46,175 bases of DNA from the NCBI GenBank assembly GCA_947174495.1, contig CAMWJC010000018.1:1-46175 (forward strand). The letters are read 5' to 3'. The notes below the pieces were generated by a model. It saw only the letters and a list, made by a program, of their open reading frames with translations. It made no database searches and was not told the origin of the DNA. Made by a program: the position numbers and the translations under genes. This document shows, piece by piece, positions 34,886 to 40,982 of the stretch (position 1 is its first letter; each line of letters opens with the position of its first letter). This DNA comes from an uncultured Lachnospiraceae bacterium (GTDB lineage Bacteria > Bacillota > Clostridia > Lachnospirales > Lachnospiraceae).

Positions 34886-35056
34886 TTATATTCTATCATT
34901 GGAATACCTTTTCTCCAGCTCTTCAAAGAATTCGTTACAGTCTCGACCTTTTCCTGCTGCGATATCACAACAACTTTCCGTTACCATCTCTCGTATCTGT
35001 TTCTGATTTTCATCTATTTCTCTCTGATAATCTAAAACCTGTTGTGCCGGACTCAT
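34886..35056 (-). CDS. Small 56-residue protein of unknown function
   Basis: It starts ATG at 35056 with AAAGAGGTG at good spacing and ends with TAA. The sequence begins MSPAQQVLDYQREIDENQ and contains ESCCDIAAGKGRDCNEFFEE. It is charged and helical with three cysteines, no membrane segment. I do not recognise a family. The strong ribosome site and clean codon pattern argue that it is real. It lies between the LysM lipoprotein gene and a small XRE regulator, all on the same strand. Confidence 0.5.
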   Translation of the reverse strand: MSPAQQVLDYQREIDENQKQIREMVTESCCDIAAGKGRDCNEFFEELEKRYSNDRI

Positions 35057-35211
35057 ACAAATCACCTCTTTCTTATCTGCATAAATTCAGTATACTCAAA
35101 AACTGCATCAAGTATCTTATTTTGCGGTCGAAAATTTCGTCCGCAAATTATCCTTGCCAGAAACTCTTGATTTAACCGCCTTGAATTGCACACAGTTACA
35201 GTCATTTAAAC

Positions 35212-35227
35212 TTATCGAATTCGATAA
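35212..35227. repeat. Perfect 16-bp palindrome
   Basis: TTATCGAATTCGATAA, in the 212-nt gap between the small ORF and the XRE gene. It shares the core TCGAATTCGA with the element at 35246-35272. There is no T tract; it is more like an operator pair than a terminator. The rest of the gap (35057-35211) shows nothing I can name. Confidence 0.6.
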
Positions 35228-35245
35228 CTTTAGAATTTTTATTTT

Positions 35246-35272
35246 TTAACCCTGTCGAATTCGACGGGTTAA
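35246..35272. repeat. Near-perfect palindrome overlapping the XRE stop codon
   Basis: TTAACCC and GGGTTAA flank GTCGAATTCGAC, with one unpaired base. The minus-strand transcript would be followed by an A-rich stretch, so this is not a classical terminator. Together with 35212-35227 it forms a twin-palindrome site. Confidence 0.6.
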
Positions 35273-35469
35273 TCCTTCTTATTGCTTTTTACCAGCTCCT
35301 CATACTTCAGCTGATACTCTATCAGCCGCGGAATATATTCCGGTGGGGTGCGCCGTCCCGCCTCCCAATCCTCTAATGTGCGGACAGGTATCCCCGTATG
35401 ATGCGAAAATTCTTTCCTGTTTTCACCCACCTCTTTACGAAGTTCTGTTATTCTTTTTGCTATATCCAT
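35269..35469 (-). CDS. Small XRE/Cro-like helix-turn-helix protein
   Basis: 66 residues. IAKRITELRKEVGENRKEFS leads into HTGIPVRTLEDWEAGRRTPP, a standard HTH_3 core; the chain ends in a short helix (YIPRLIEYQLKYEELV). The ATG at 35469 has AAGAGGAT upstream; longer in-frame starts lack one. No sensor domain is present. It may be an autorepressor binding the twin palindromes at its 3' side, or a stray regulator of a decayed mobile element. Confidence 0.85.
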   Translation of the reverse strand: MDIAKRITELRKEVGENRKEFSHHTGIPVRTLEDWEAGRRTPPEYIPRLIEYQLKYEELVKSNKKD

Positions 35470-35531
35470 ATTGATTATCCTCTTTTCAAAATTTTCTTGA
35501 CACCACATAAACTTCATGATAACCTCTTTTT

Positions 35532-35594
35532 AAAGAGAAGCGGTTTTCTACCGTACGGTCTTCGGACTAAAGCGGCGTACTCGCTTCTTTTTTT
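35532..35594 (+). other. Hairpin with T tract, no plus-strand gene upstream
   Basis: AAAGAGAAGCG pairs with CGCTTCTTTTT (11 bp with one wobble) around an inner region containing the palindrome ACCGTACGGT, then seven T. It overlaps the last codons of the degenerate ORF on the other strand. It has terminator shape on the plus strand, but nothing is transcribed toward it. Confidence 0.4.
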
Positions 35595-35817
35595 ATATTT
35601 ATGATGTCATATAAGTAGAGCTTATCTTTTTTAATTCTAACAACTGCTGTTGCCTGATATGCATTCCTCCGTGCAGTTCCGGCATCATCTACAGGTATTG
35701 TGAATGCAACACTTAAATGATTTTCCTATGTATTTTTTCAGATATTGTTCAACCTCATTCCAAGGTATATTCTGCTTATTTTTTAAAGATAATTTGAGGT
35801 ACATTGGCATATATCAT
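35567..35817 (-). pseudogene. Degenerate ORF of a mobile-element accessory protein
   Basis: Three frames each keep a coding-like piece: LKLSLKNKQNIPWNEVEQYL, then after a frame change VAFTIPVDDAGTARRNAYQA and VVRIKKDKLYLYDIINIKKE ending at TAG (35567). At least two frameshifts separate the pieces. An intact-looking promoter and leader lie upstream (35901-35929), with GGAG before the ATG at 35817. The style reminds me of small accessory proteins of conjugative elements, but I cannot name the family. Confidence 0.45.
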
Positions 35818-35884
35818 TATTCAATCTCCACATCAAATCAAGGTTCCATTATTATTTTCTCTACATTTATACATATATTTCCAC

Positions 35885-35932
35885 GCATTGCGATATATGT
35901 ATTATAGCATATACTCCGCTTCTTCGCAATGC
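35885..35932 (-). promoter_or_regulatory. Promoter flanked by 9-bp inverted repeats (probable operator)
   Basis: On the minus strand TTGCGA (-35, 35924-35929) and TATAAT (-10, 35901-35906) are 17 nt apart. Perfect inverted arms GCATTGCGA (35885-35893) and TCGCAATGC (35924-35932) lie one on the -35 box and one at the expected transcription start. This is a strong candidate repressor site. Confidence 0.6.
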
Positions 35933-36142
35933 ATGTCCGGTATTTCCTTTATGTATAAACTTCATTTCTTCTATTTCTGTAAAAGACTAACCCATAAAGT
36001 AATAGTGCAAGTTCATATTCTACCATTTTTGAACTTGCGCTATCTGATTTACACTTACCAAGCATCTGTATTCTTTTTACATTATCTCTTTTTCGCCCGC
36101 GTCTCACGGTGTAAACCTTGAGGGTCATTATAAATTTCGTTA

Positions 36143-36168
36143 GCAGCTGCACTTTACTTCAGCCGCAT
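36143..36168 (-). repeat. Copy 3 of the ATPase-tail repeat
   Basis: The minus strand has TATGCGGCTGAAG followed by TAAAGTGCAGCTGC, matching the copies at 32543-32571 and 40300-40341 but with an in-frame stop. The stretch from here down to 35949 holds an open frame of 67 codons (containing RKRDNVKRIQMLGKC) that I do not recognise and do not call as a gene. Confidence 0.5.
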
Positions 36169-36193
36169 AATAAGTCTCTCTTTGCAATCCGAA

Positions 36194-36707
36194 TCACCCC
36201 TGAATAATGCTCCACTGATGCATCCTCATGTTATCCAACTTAACCTCCGCCTCACCGCCAATATAAAGCCCGCAGTCAGCAGGCACTTCAAAGTCTATCT
36301 CACTTGGAGAAAATCAAAAGCATACCCCTTTAGTACAATATTGGCAGACAACTTGCGCGTATAATCAATATTACACAGCTCCACCTCTCGAATATTTCCA
36401 TTTGCGCCATACACACCCATGGCATTCTCACCCGTACAGGTTACATTCTCAATATGTACATTACGAATTGCATACTCTGTTCTTGTGTGCGGATGCTGTG
36501 TGGCGGGAATATGATGGTCATGCTTCACTGCCATCATAAAAATCGGCTCACCGTTACCCCACCAATTACCGGCACGAATTTTGGTATCAATCATCATATT
36601 ACTAATACGAACATTCTCAACCAAGGAGCTTTCGTCATTGCACATTAAACACAGCGATTGCTTTCCTTAATGATGCAGTTAGAAATCAACACATTGCGCA
36701 CAGTACT
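36194..36707 (-). pseudogene. C-terminal fragment of a GH28 polygalacturonase-like gene, two frameshifts
   Basis: Three frames join into one GH28-like chain: TVRNVLISNCIIKESNR, then CNDESSLVENVRISNMMIDT with GNWWGNGEPIF, then IDFEVPADCGLYIGGEAEV ending at TGA (36194). The frame changes are near 36650 and near 36312; the second looks like a single T deletion (FDFSPSEIDFE would be restored). GH28 enzymes cut pectin with a right-handed beta-helix. Only about the last 170 residues remain and the catalytic region is mostly missing. The 5' end joins a PARG fragment. Confidence 0.7.
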
Positions 36708-36905
36708 GAATTTTTTAACGATATCCTTCATAGCTCTTGCTACCACATCGAGAGAATTCTGAAATGCTCCACAGTCAAAGGCTCCTAAGATTACGGCCTC
36801 TGCGCCATTCGCTTTTAAAATATCAAGAATCCTGCTCATACGTTTCTTATGCAGCTCCAATAATTCACTCTGTTTTATGTTGAATGCCTTACTGCCAGAA
36901 TCCGG
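36708..36905 (-). pseudogene. C-terminal fragment of a TIGR02452 (bacterial PARG-type) gene
   Basis: KRMSRILDILKANGAEAVIL followed by GAFDCGAFQNSLDVVARAMK matches the C-terminal part of TIGR02452/microbial PARG macrodomain proteins, with the typical 'LGAxGCGAFxNxxxxVA' motif. The N-terminal two thirds are absent, and at 36707 the frame runs straight into GH28 coding sequence. This is a chimeric deletion junction. Confidence 0.75.
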
Positions 36906-36989
36906 TATCTACATTCTTAGACGAACCTTAGACTGGCTTCGATTTGATTTGAAGTCTGCCTCTTACTATGACATACATTGCTACTTGAC

Positions 36990-36998
36990 ATTGTACCA
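36990..36998 (-). promoter_or_regulatory. Extended -10 element upstream of the PARG fragment
   Basis: On the minus strand TGGTACAAT, without a clear -35. It may be the old promoter of the deleted gene. Apart from this the stretch 36906-37057 holds no gene I can support. Confidence 0.3.
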
Positions 36999-37057
36999 TA
37001 GTTTTACGTTTCCAAATAAATTTGGGGGAATCAAATATGGTCATGCCCAATAAATTG

Positions 37058-37096
37058 AGCAGAAGAAAGCCCCCAAATCTGTTCGGACTTGGAGGC
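37058..37096 (-). terminator. Terminator after the truncated GNAT/small-protein pair
   Basis: On the minus strand GCCTCCAA pairs with TTGGGGGC (one wobble) around a 12-nt loop, then TTTCTTCT. The right arm can alternatively pair with CCCCCAAATT at 37020-37029, so two mutually exclusive hairpins are possible. Confidence 0.65.
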
Positions 37097-37110
37097 ATTA
37101 TTCCAACCAT

Positions 37111-37299
37111 CTATACTTCAAATGTTTTCATTTCTTCCTGCGACAACGGTCTTCCAAGTTGTTTTGATAACAATATCGCTTCTTTCAGGCGATACACCTT
37201 ACCGTCAGAAGGTGCTGTTAATCTGCCATCTGGCATTTTTTCACCAAATCTGTCAAATTTATCCATAATAGTCTTTTGCTTTCTCTCCGCTACTATCAT
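37111..37299 (-). CDS. Small 62-residue conserved-looking protein
   Basis: It begins MIVAERKQKTIMDKFDRFG and ends YRLKEAILLSKQLGRPLSQE plus a short tail (MKTFEV). The pattern 'GRPLSxEEMKxFE' looks conserved in small Lachnospiraceae proteins next to GNAT genes, but I know no function. The ATG at 37299 has GGAGGG 9 nt upstream, inside the end of the truncated GNAT gene (1-nt gap), so it was part of that operon. A terminator follows. Confidence 0.55.
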   Translation of the reverse strand: MIVAERKQKTIMDKFDRFGEKMPDGRLTAPSDGKVYRLKEAILLSKQLGRPLSQEEMKTFEV

Positions 37300-37300
37300 A

Positions 37301-37741
37301 TCATTCACCCTCCTTAAAGTATTTGTTAATCAACGCAATAGCACCATACGAGTCAATATATAACGTATGCCAATCTATCATTTTTGCATTTAACTCTTTC
37401 ATGTAATGCGATACTAAATCTGTCTTTGCTGTAAGTTGCACATATCCTTCATTTCCTGCATCCCAACTAAGTTTACAAGCAATTGCGAATAAATGCGCAC
37501 CTACACCTTTATACTTTCCGTTTCTTCCAACATTATTCGGTGCTGCCTCTACAATATCTACATGAGTATAATACTGTTCTCTGATATGTTTCAATGCAAT
37601 CATACCTTGCACTTCATCATCATTCTCCAGTAACAATTCATATACTTCGTACTCATTTTGGTGAGGAACACTCCAATCAAACTTCCAGCCTTGTTCTTTT
37701 AATTCATTTGCATCCTTCTTTATCGCAAGCGTCCTTAATAC
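37301..37741 (-). pseudogene. GNAT-like acetyltransferase gene lacking its start
   Basis: The open frame runs from about 37741 to 37301 and encodes TLAIKKDANELKEQGWKFDW, then a GNAT-type core with ALKHIREQYYTHVDIVEAAP and KYKGVGAHLFAIACKLS (acetyl-CoA loop 'GxGxxL'). No ATG, GTG or TTG with a ribosome site is found near the front; the first possible start (TTG, 37636) would remove 35 conserved-looking residues. Upstream, another frame (RVWKFEKIPEIPLDAVREAI, stop at 37704) overlaps it, suggesting a junction near 37741. It may be 5'-truncated rather than dead inside. Confidence 0.6.
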
Positions 37742-37954
37742 GCTTTAATCCTATTGCAAAGCGTATTGCCTCCCTGACCGCATCCAATGGAATTTCTGGT
37801 ATTTTTTCAAATTTCCAAACTCGACACACTAATCCATAGCATCGCTTCCTTTAACTCACCACTACAAAATAGCCCCCCTTTCCCAGATAGGATGCCTAAC
37901 ATCCTGATTTACGAGGATGGCTATGATAAACCTTTTTGTAAAAAGGCTGACAGC

Positions 37955-37991
37955 AAAAAGCGACCTACCGTGAACTCTCTCGGTAAGCCGC
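37955..37991 (-). terminator. Terminator after the Panacea antitoxin gene
   Basis: On the minus strand GCGGCTTACCG pairs with CGGTAGGTCGC (11 bp with two wobbles) around a 10-nt loop, followed by TTTTT. A second outer stem (ACAGCAAA/TTTGCTGT) can enclose it. Further small stems (CCTTTTT/AAAAAGG; CATCCT/AGGATG) follow at 37893-37946. Confidence 0.75.
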
Positions 37992-38013
37992 TGCTGTTTG
38001 CTGTAAAAAACTT

Positions 38014-39027
38014 TTAATCCAGCTCAATATCCTTAGCGTATGCGTAAGAAATAATTTCGCCCTTCTGTGTCGCATTATAACCTTTCTCTTTATGTGAATA
38101 ATTTGAAATATCCACTGATCCATAATTTGCAAATTTCTGATAGATTCGCTCCATCACTGCAAGTTCATCTTCTGTAAGAATTCCTTCAGGCATTTCTTCC
38201 TCCGGAATCACTTGATGCTTTTCATATCCATTGTCATAAAAGACTTCGATATGTGCAATATGATCTGCAGCCATCGTTCCAAGAAGAATATCAAAATTCT
38301 CCGGCACTGGTCCATACGGAAGATGAGCATACCGTACACCAGAAATAGAAATTCCATTTTCTTTATAGAAAATCATGTCCGAATAATTTAATAGTTTCAT
38401 TAGCTTTGTCTTTAATAATTCTGTACTTTTATACGCAAAAAATAGAACCATCGCACAAAACTTTTCATAATCAAATGCTTTGAAACCATTTTCTTCACTT
38501 GGCAACCTCGTAAAAAACCGACGAAAGAGCTTTCTACTCGAACGGTACTCCTCATTTTGCTCAAGCATATCAACCGTCTCTAATAATTTGCTTAGCTGTT
38601 TCTGGCTAAGCGCAACCTCATTTTCTGTAAGATATATCCGCATATTTTCCGGCTCACGCAAAAATAAGAGCAAACTATTATGCGCTCTATCCTGAACAGA
38701 TCCATTCTCATATCTGCAAATTGTTTTATCTCCCCAGTTCAGAAGCTTTGCAAAACTTCTTTGACTAAGATCATATTGCTCTCTTATTTTCTTAATTTCC
38801 TCAGGAAGAAGAAGCTTATGTCTTCTACGGTATTCGTTATATGCAGAAACAAGTGTAGCATTATCAAGTTCTTCCGAATAGAATTCTTCCTCACAATTTA
38901 CACATACCAATACCTGTGCATCCACCTCGATAGATTCTCCACAGACATCATATGTTTCTCTTTTCGTTATGATCTTTGTTTCAACTTCTTTTCCACAATT
39001 ATCACAATATTTTCTCATTGAAGCCAT
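38014..39027 (-). CDS. MqsA-like/Panacea (DUF4065) antitoxin
   Basis: 337 residues in three parts. The N-terminal zinc finger has paired CxxC motifs (Cys8/Cys11 in YCDNCG and Cys43/Cys46 in VCVNCEEEF). A central XRE-type helix-turn-helix spans about 75-125 (IREQYDLSQRSFAKLLNWGD and TICRYENG). The C-terminal Panacea/DUF4065 domain spans about 170-320, with LLNYSDMIFYKENGISISG and YAHLPYGPVPENFD. Panacea domains neutralise many unrelated toxins. The gene follows an MqsR-family toxin gene by 8 nt. GGAGGAG precedes the ATG. It probably binds toxin with the Panacea domain and the operon promoter with the HTH. Confidence 0.88.
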   Translation of the reverse strand: MASMRKYCDNCGKEVETKIITKRETYDVCGESIEVDAQVLVCVNCEEEFYSEELDNATLVSAYNEYRRRHKLLLPEEIKKIREQYDLSQRSFAKLLNWGDKTICRYENGSVQDRAHNSLLLFLREPENMRIYLTENEVALSQKQLSKLLETVDMLEQNEEYRSSRKLFRRFFTRLPSEENGFKAFDYEKFCAMVLFFAYKSTELLKTKLMKLLNYSDMIFYKENGISISGVRYAHLPYGPVPENFDILLGTMAADHIAHIEVFYDNGYEKHQVIPEEEMPEGILTEDELAVMERIYQKFANYGSVDISNYSHKEKGYNATQKGEIISYAYAKDIELD

Positions 39028-39035
39028 CTCTCCTC

Positions 39036-39380
39036 CTATGCGAAATCATCCTCATGAAATCCAAGACATTTAAGAATATCTTCTCCATTCTCCTGTACAA
39101 TTTTGACTTTTACATAAAATTGTGTACCATCAACATCCTTCTTAAATTCCCAAACATCGCCTGGACGGCTTGAGTTCAAATCCTGCTTTGGACCTTTATA
39201 GTAATCATCAACTACAAGCCCTAAAATCTCGTTTTTCGCATCAGTGATTGTAAGTCCATGTTGCGCCAATGCCTGCATATTTTTTCTTCGTGGAACGAAA
39301 TCATATTTCCCAGTGGACAACAGATTCTTGACCTTCGCAAGATATGCTGCTATATCCGACGTACTTGCTCGACTACTCAC
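39036..39380 (-). CDS. MqsR-family toxin
   Basis: 114 residues. The pattern LTITDAKNEILGLVVDDYYK, then GPKQDLNSSRPGDVWEFKK and FYVKVKIV, matches the MqsR-type RNase toxin fold related to RelE/YoeB, which cleaves mRNA. The start is GTG at 39380 with GGAGGTG 7 nt upstream. Toxin precedes antitoxin, as in mqsRA. The promoter is close to consensus. It appears intact, in contrast to many neighbours, which fits the addictive nature of such pairs. Confidence 0.85.
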   Translation of the reverse strand: MSSRASTSDIAAYLAKVKNLLSTGKYDFVPRRKNMQALAQHGLTITDAKNEILGLVVDDYYKGPKQDLNSSRPGDVWEFKKDVDGTQFYVKVKIVQENGEDILKCLGFHEDDFA

Positions 39381-39401
39381 TCAGCCACCTCCATCAACTA
39401 C

Positions 39402-39430
39402 ATAATACAGCAAAAAAATGCCTTTGTCAA
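39402..39430 (-). promoter_or_regulatory. Promoter of the toxin-antitoxin operon
   Basis: TTGACA and TATTAT with a 17-nt spacer on the minus strand; the start codon lies about 20 nt past the -10. Confidence 0.8.
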
Positions 39431-39460
39431 TAAAAATGCGGTCACATGACCGCATTTTTA
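39431..39460. terminator. Perfect 14-bp inverted repeat directly upstream of the toxin promoter
   Basis: TAAAAATGCGGTCA and TGACCGCATTTTTA with a 2-nt centre. The A/T-rich arms make it a two-way terminator, but its contact with the -35 box also makes it a candidate operator for the antitoxin's HTH. Confidence 0.65.
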
Positions 39461-39540
39461 TAAGCTTATCGCTATTCAAATTCCCAACTCAGTAATTCAT
39501 ATTACATCTTAACTTTTCTTTCAATTTCTATAAATTTCTA

Positions 39541-39569
39541 TTGCATTTACAGCTATTTTTACATATACT
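39541..39569 (+). promoter_or_regulatory. Promoter of the DUF3800-associated RNA
   Basis: TTGCAT and TATACT with exactly 17 nt between, on the plus strand. The predicted start (about 39576) falls a few bases before the first hairpin. Confidence 0.6.
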
Positions 39570-39575
39570 GTTAGC

Positions 39576-39654
39576 AACGAAATCAATGATTTCATTTGGG
39601 CTGGTCGCAAGACCCAGGTCCATCTAGGGCGGGGAAGTTCCCCGCCATTTTTTT
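39576..39654 (+). ncRNA. Structured RNA upstream of DUF3800 (DUF3800 RNA motif-like)
   Basis: About 79 nt with three successive hairpins. Hairpin 1 is GAAATC-aat-GATTTC (39579-39593). Hairpin 2 is CTGGTC-GCAA-GACCCAG, a GNRA tetraloop with one bulged C (39601-39617). Hairpin 3 is GGCGGGG-AAGTT-CCCCGCC followed by ATTTTTTT (39628-39654). A promoter lies at the right distance upstream. Published comparative work described several structured RNA classes found upstream of DUF3800 genes; position and shape fit that group, although I cannot assign a subclass. It may be a free RNA with attenuation of the gene below, or an RNA partner of the DUF3800 protein. Confidence 0.6.
39628..39654 (+). terminator. 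Strong terminator closing the RNA, ahead of DUF3800
   Basis: A perfect 7-bp GC stem (GGCGGGG/CCCCGCC), 5-nt loop and seven T. It sits only about 13 nt before the ribosome site of the DUF3800 gene, so it separates or attenuates the two. Confidence 0.9.
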
Positions 39655-39680
39655 ACAAAATCTACAGAGGTGACAATGTA

Positions 39681-40232
39681 TTGAAAGAGCTTGGTATTTT
39701 TTATAGACGAATCCGGCGACTTCGGTGAGTACAGCTATCATTCGCCTTATTACATAATCACAATGGTTTTCCATAATCAGCAGGAAAATGTCCAGCCCGC
39801 CATTTCAAGACTAAATCAGGAGCTTTCATACCTGAATCTGGATAACCTCTGCATATATACGGGTCCCATCATCCGTAAAGAAGAAATCTATGTGAATATG
39901 TCAGTTGATGAACGCCGCTGCATTTTCAACAAAATGGTTGCCTTTATCCGCCAAATTGATATCTGTTACAAATGTTTCTGCATAGAGAAAAAACATATCT
40001 CTTATGTTGTAGAAGCCACTGGCAAATTGTCCAGGCAAATTTCCTCCGTTTTAATGCCCTGCTCCCAAATCCGATTTTCCGCAAGGTTATGCCTTCAGAA
40101 TATAAACTTTTTCAGACTACCGACCTTTTATGCACACTGGAATTAGTCAAACTAAAAATGGAAAACAATATGCTATCCAAATCAGAGAAGACTTTCTTTG
40201 GAAACATTCGTGATCTGAAGAAAAGATTGCTC
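39681..40232 (+). pseudogene. Broken DUF3800 gene
   Basis: Conserved pieces remain: FFIDESGDFGEYSYHSPYYI (the DESG motif of DUF3800, an RNase H-like fold), VDERRCIFNKMVAFIRQID, and in another frame FRKVMPSEYKLFQTTDLLCT with LVKLKMENNMLSKSEKTFFG and NIRDLKKRLL. AGAGGTGA points to TTG at 39681 (MKELGIF); a sixth T in the run at 39697-39702 shifts the frame before IDESG. Near 40035 an internal deletion of roughly 30 codons plus a frameshift joins GKLSRQ to NFLRFNALLPN. The 3' end is lost at about 40232, where it meets the remnant on the other strand. A TTG at 39691 could still start a shorter product. Confidence 0.8.
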
Positions 40233-40233
40233 T

Positions 40234-40281
40234 CTCAGCTGAGCCTTCACAGATGCATGCCTTGTATCTTGCTAATTCCAT
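40234..40281 (-). pseudogene. First 16 codons of the ATPase partner gene
   Basis: MELARYKACICEGSAE, with GGAGG at good spacing before the ATG at 40281. I recall this opening from a small protein that follows AAA_21-type ATPases in Lachnospiraceae defence-like cassettes. After the 16th codon the sequence turns into the reverse of the DUF3800 gene. Confidence 0.5.
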
Positions 40282-40291
40282 AGGCCGCCTC

Positions 40292-40389
40292 CTATTTAAG
40301 AGCTGCAGCTACACTTTTCTTCAGCCGCATATATGCTTCATCCCCTTAAACAATGGCAATCCCTCTGCCGTAATTCGTAGAAGTTTCAT
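40292..40389 (-). pseudogene. ATPase gene reduced to its two ends
   Basis: ATG at 40389 with GGAGG reads MKLLRITAEGLPLFKG, an N-terminus typical of AAA_21/SMC-like ATPases. It then jumps into DEAYMRLKKSVAAALK in another frame, ending at TAG (40292); as read in frame the product stops after 22 codons. An internal deletion removed the body. An intact promoter (40445-40473) is still upstream and the partner gene's start follows in order, so the original layout was ATPase then partner. Confidence 0.55.
40300..40341 (-). repeat. Copy 2 of the ATPase-tail repeat
   Basis: About 40 bp nearly identical to 32528-32571 (shared block CTTCAGCCGCATATATGCTT on the plus strand) and partly to 36143-36168. 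Confidence 0.7.
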
Positions 40390-40444
40390 ATCTACCTCCA
40401 GATTTATAAACGCTTTTCGCGTTGATAATATGTCTTTTGAGGTT

Positions 40445-40473
40445 AGTATATCGCTATTTTTTATATTTACCAA
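40445..40473 (-). promoter_or_regulatory. Promoter of the deleted ATPase cassette
   Basis: TTGGTA and TATACT with a 17-nt spacer on the minus strand, about 50 nt before the remnant ATG. A small AACGC/GCGTT stem lies in the leader. Confidence 0.55.
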
Positions 40474-40519
40474 CAGAAAATACGTTTTTATTTTAATCCC
40501 CTATTTAACACCTCTCTTA

Positions 40520-40951
40520 CTAATAACGATTTCTTGAATCTTCCAATTCCACCAATGCACAATATAACTGCTCTTGCAATTCTGCCTTTGAAAGACTGTT
40601 AACATATTCTCTAATATCCTTATAATGCTGTTGTTCTCGTTCTTCTTCCTCTTGCTCCCATTCTTCCACTTGCTTCAAAAAATCTTTTGCAGCTTTCGGT
40701 TCTGCTGTAAAATACAATGCAATCATATGCTTACAAACCACACGACGTCCATCTGCAAATGGACAATTACAAGTGGATTTTCTTGGGTGCACTTTATCTA
40801 TATGTACGGAATAGTCATTCCCTTCACTCCCCATTACTATTCCATCATAAGTATCCGCTCCTGTTTTGTTCCAGGAATACACTTTTTTATTTTCATAATA
40901 ATCCATGCCTCGCCAGACAGAATTACCACTTGCAATCTCTATTAATCCCAT
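40520..40951 (-). CDS. SWIM zinc-finger protein
   Basis: 143 residues. The SWIM motif CxCx(n)CxH is clear: Cys61, Cys63, Cys73 and His75 in CNCPFADGRRVVCKH. The N-terminal half has GNSVWRGMDYYENKKVYSW and a beta-rich region with YSVHID, as in small SWIM proteins; the C-terminus is a charged helix. SWIM fingers bind DNA or protein. The ATG at 40951 is preferred (AAGGAG about 11 nt upstream); an ATG at 40978 has a weaker site. It ends a row Fic, CoiA-like, SWIM on one strand. Confidence 0.85.
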   Translation of the reverse strand: MGLIEIASGNSVWRGMDYYENKKVYSWNKTGADTYDGIVMGSEGNDYSVHIDKVHPRKSTCNCPFADGRRVVCKHMIALYFTAEPKAAKDFLKQVEEWEQEEEEREQQHYKDIREYVNSLSKAELQEQLYCALVELEDSRNRY

Positions 40952-40982
40952 TTTATTAGAAACTCCTTCAAACAACATTTAT

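Noticed and set aside
35949-36152. 67-codon minus-strand open frame (contains RKRDNVKRIQMLGKC)
   Set aside because: Starts inside the copy 3 repeat with no ribosome site and matches no family I know; more likely debris.
36928-37110. 60-codon minus-strand open frame
   Set aside because: Covers a terminator hairpin and a promoter-like element; not coding.
37704-37845. Minus-strand frame with RVWKFEKIPEIPLDAVREAI ahead of the truncated GNAT
   Set aside because: Looks protein-like but has no start codon with a ribosome site and no recognised family; mentioned only in the GNAT entry.
37890-38010. Row of hairpins after the antitoxin gene considered as a riboswitch or CRISPR-like repeat
   Set aside because: The stems differ from one another, there are no spacers, and the first is a plain terminator of the antitoxin gene.
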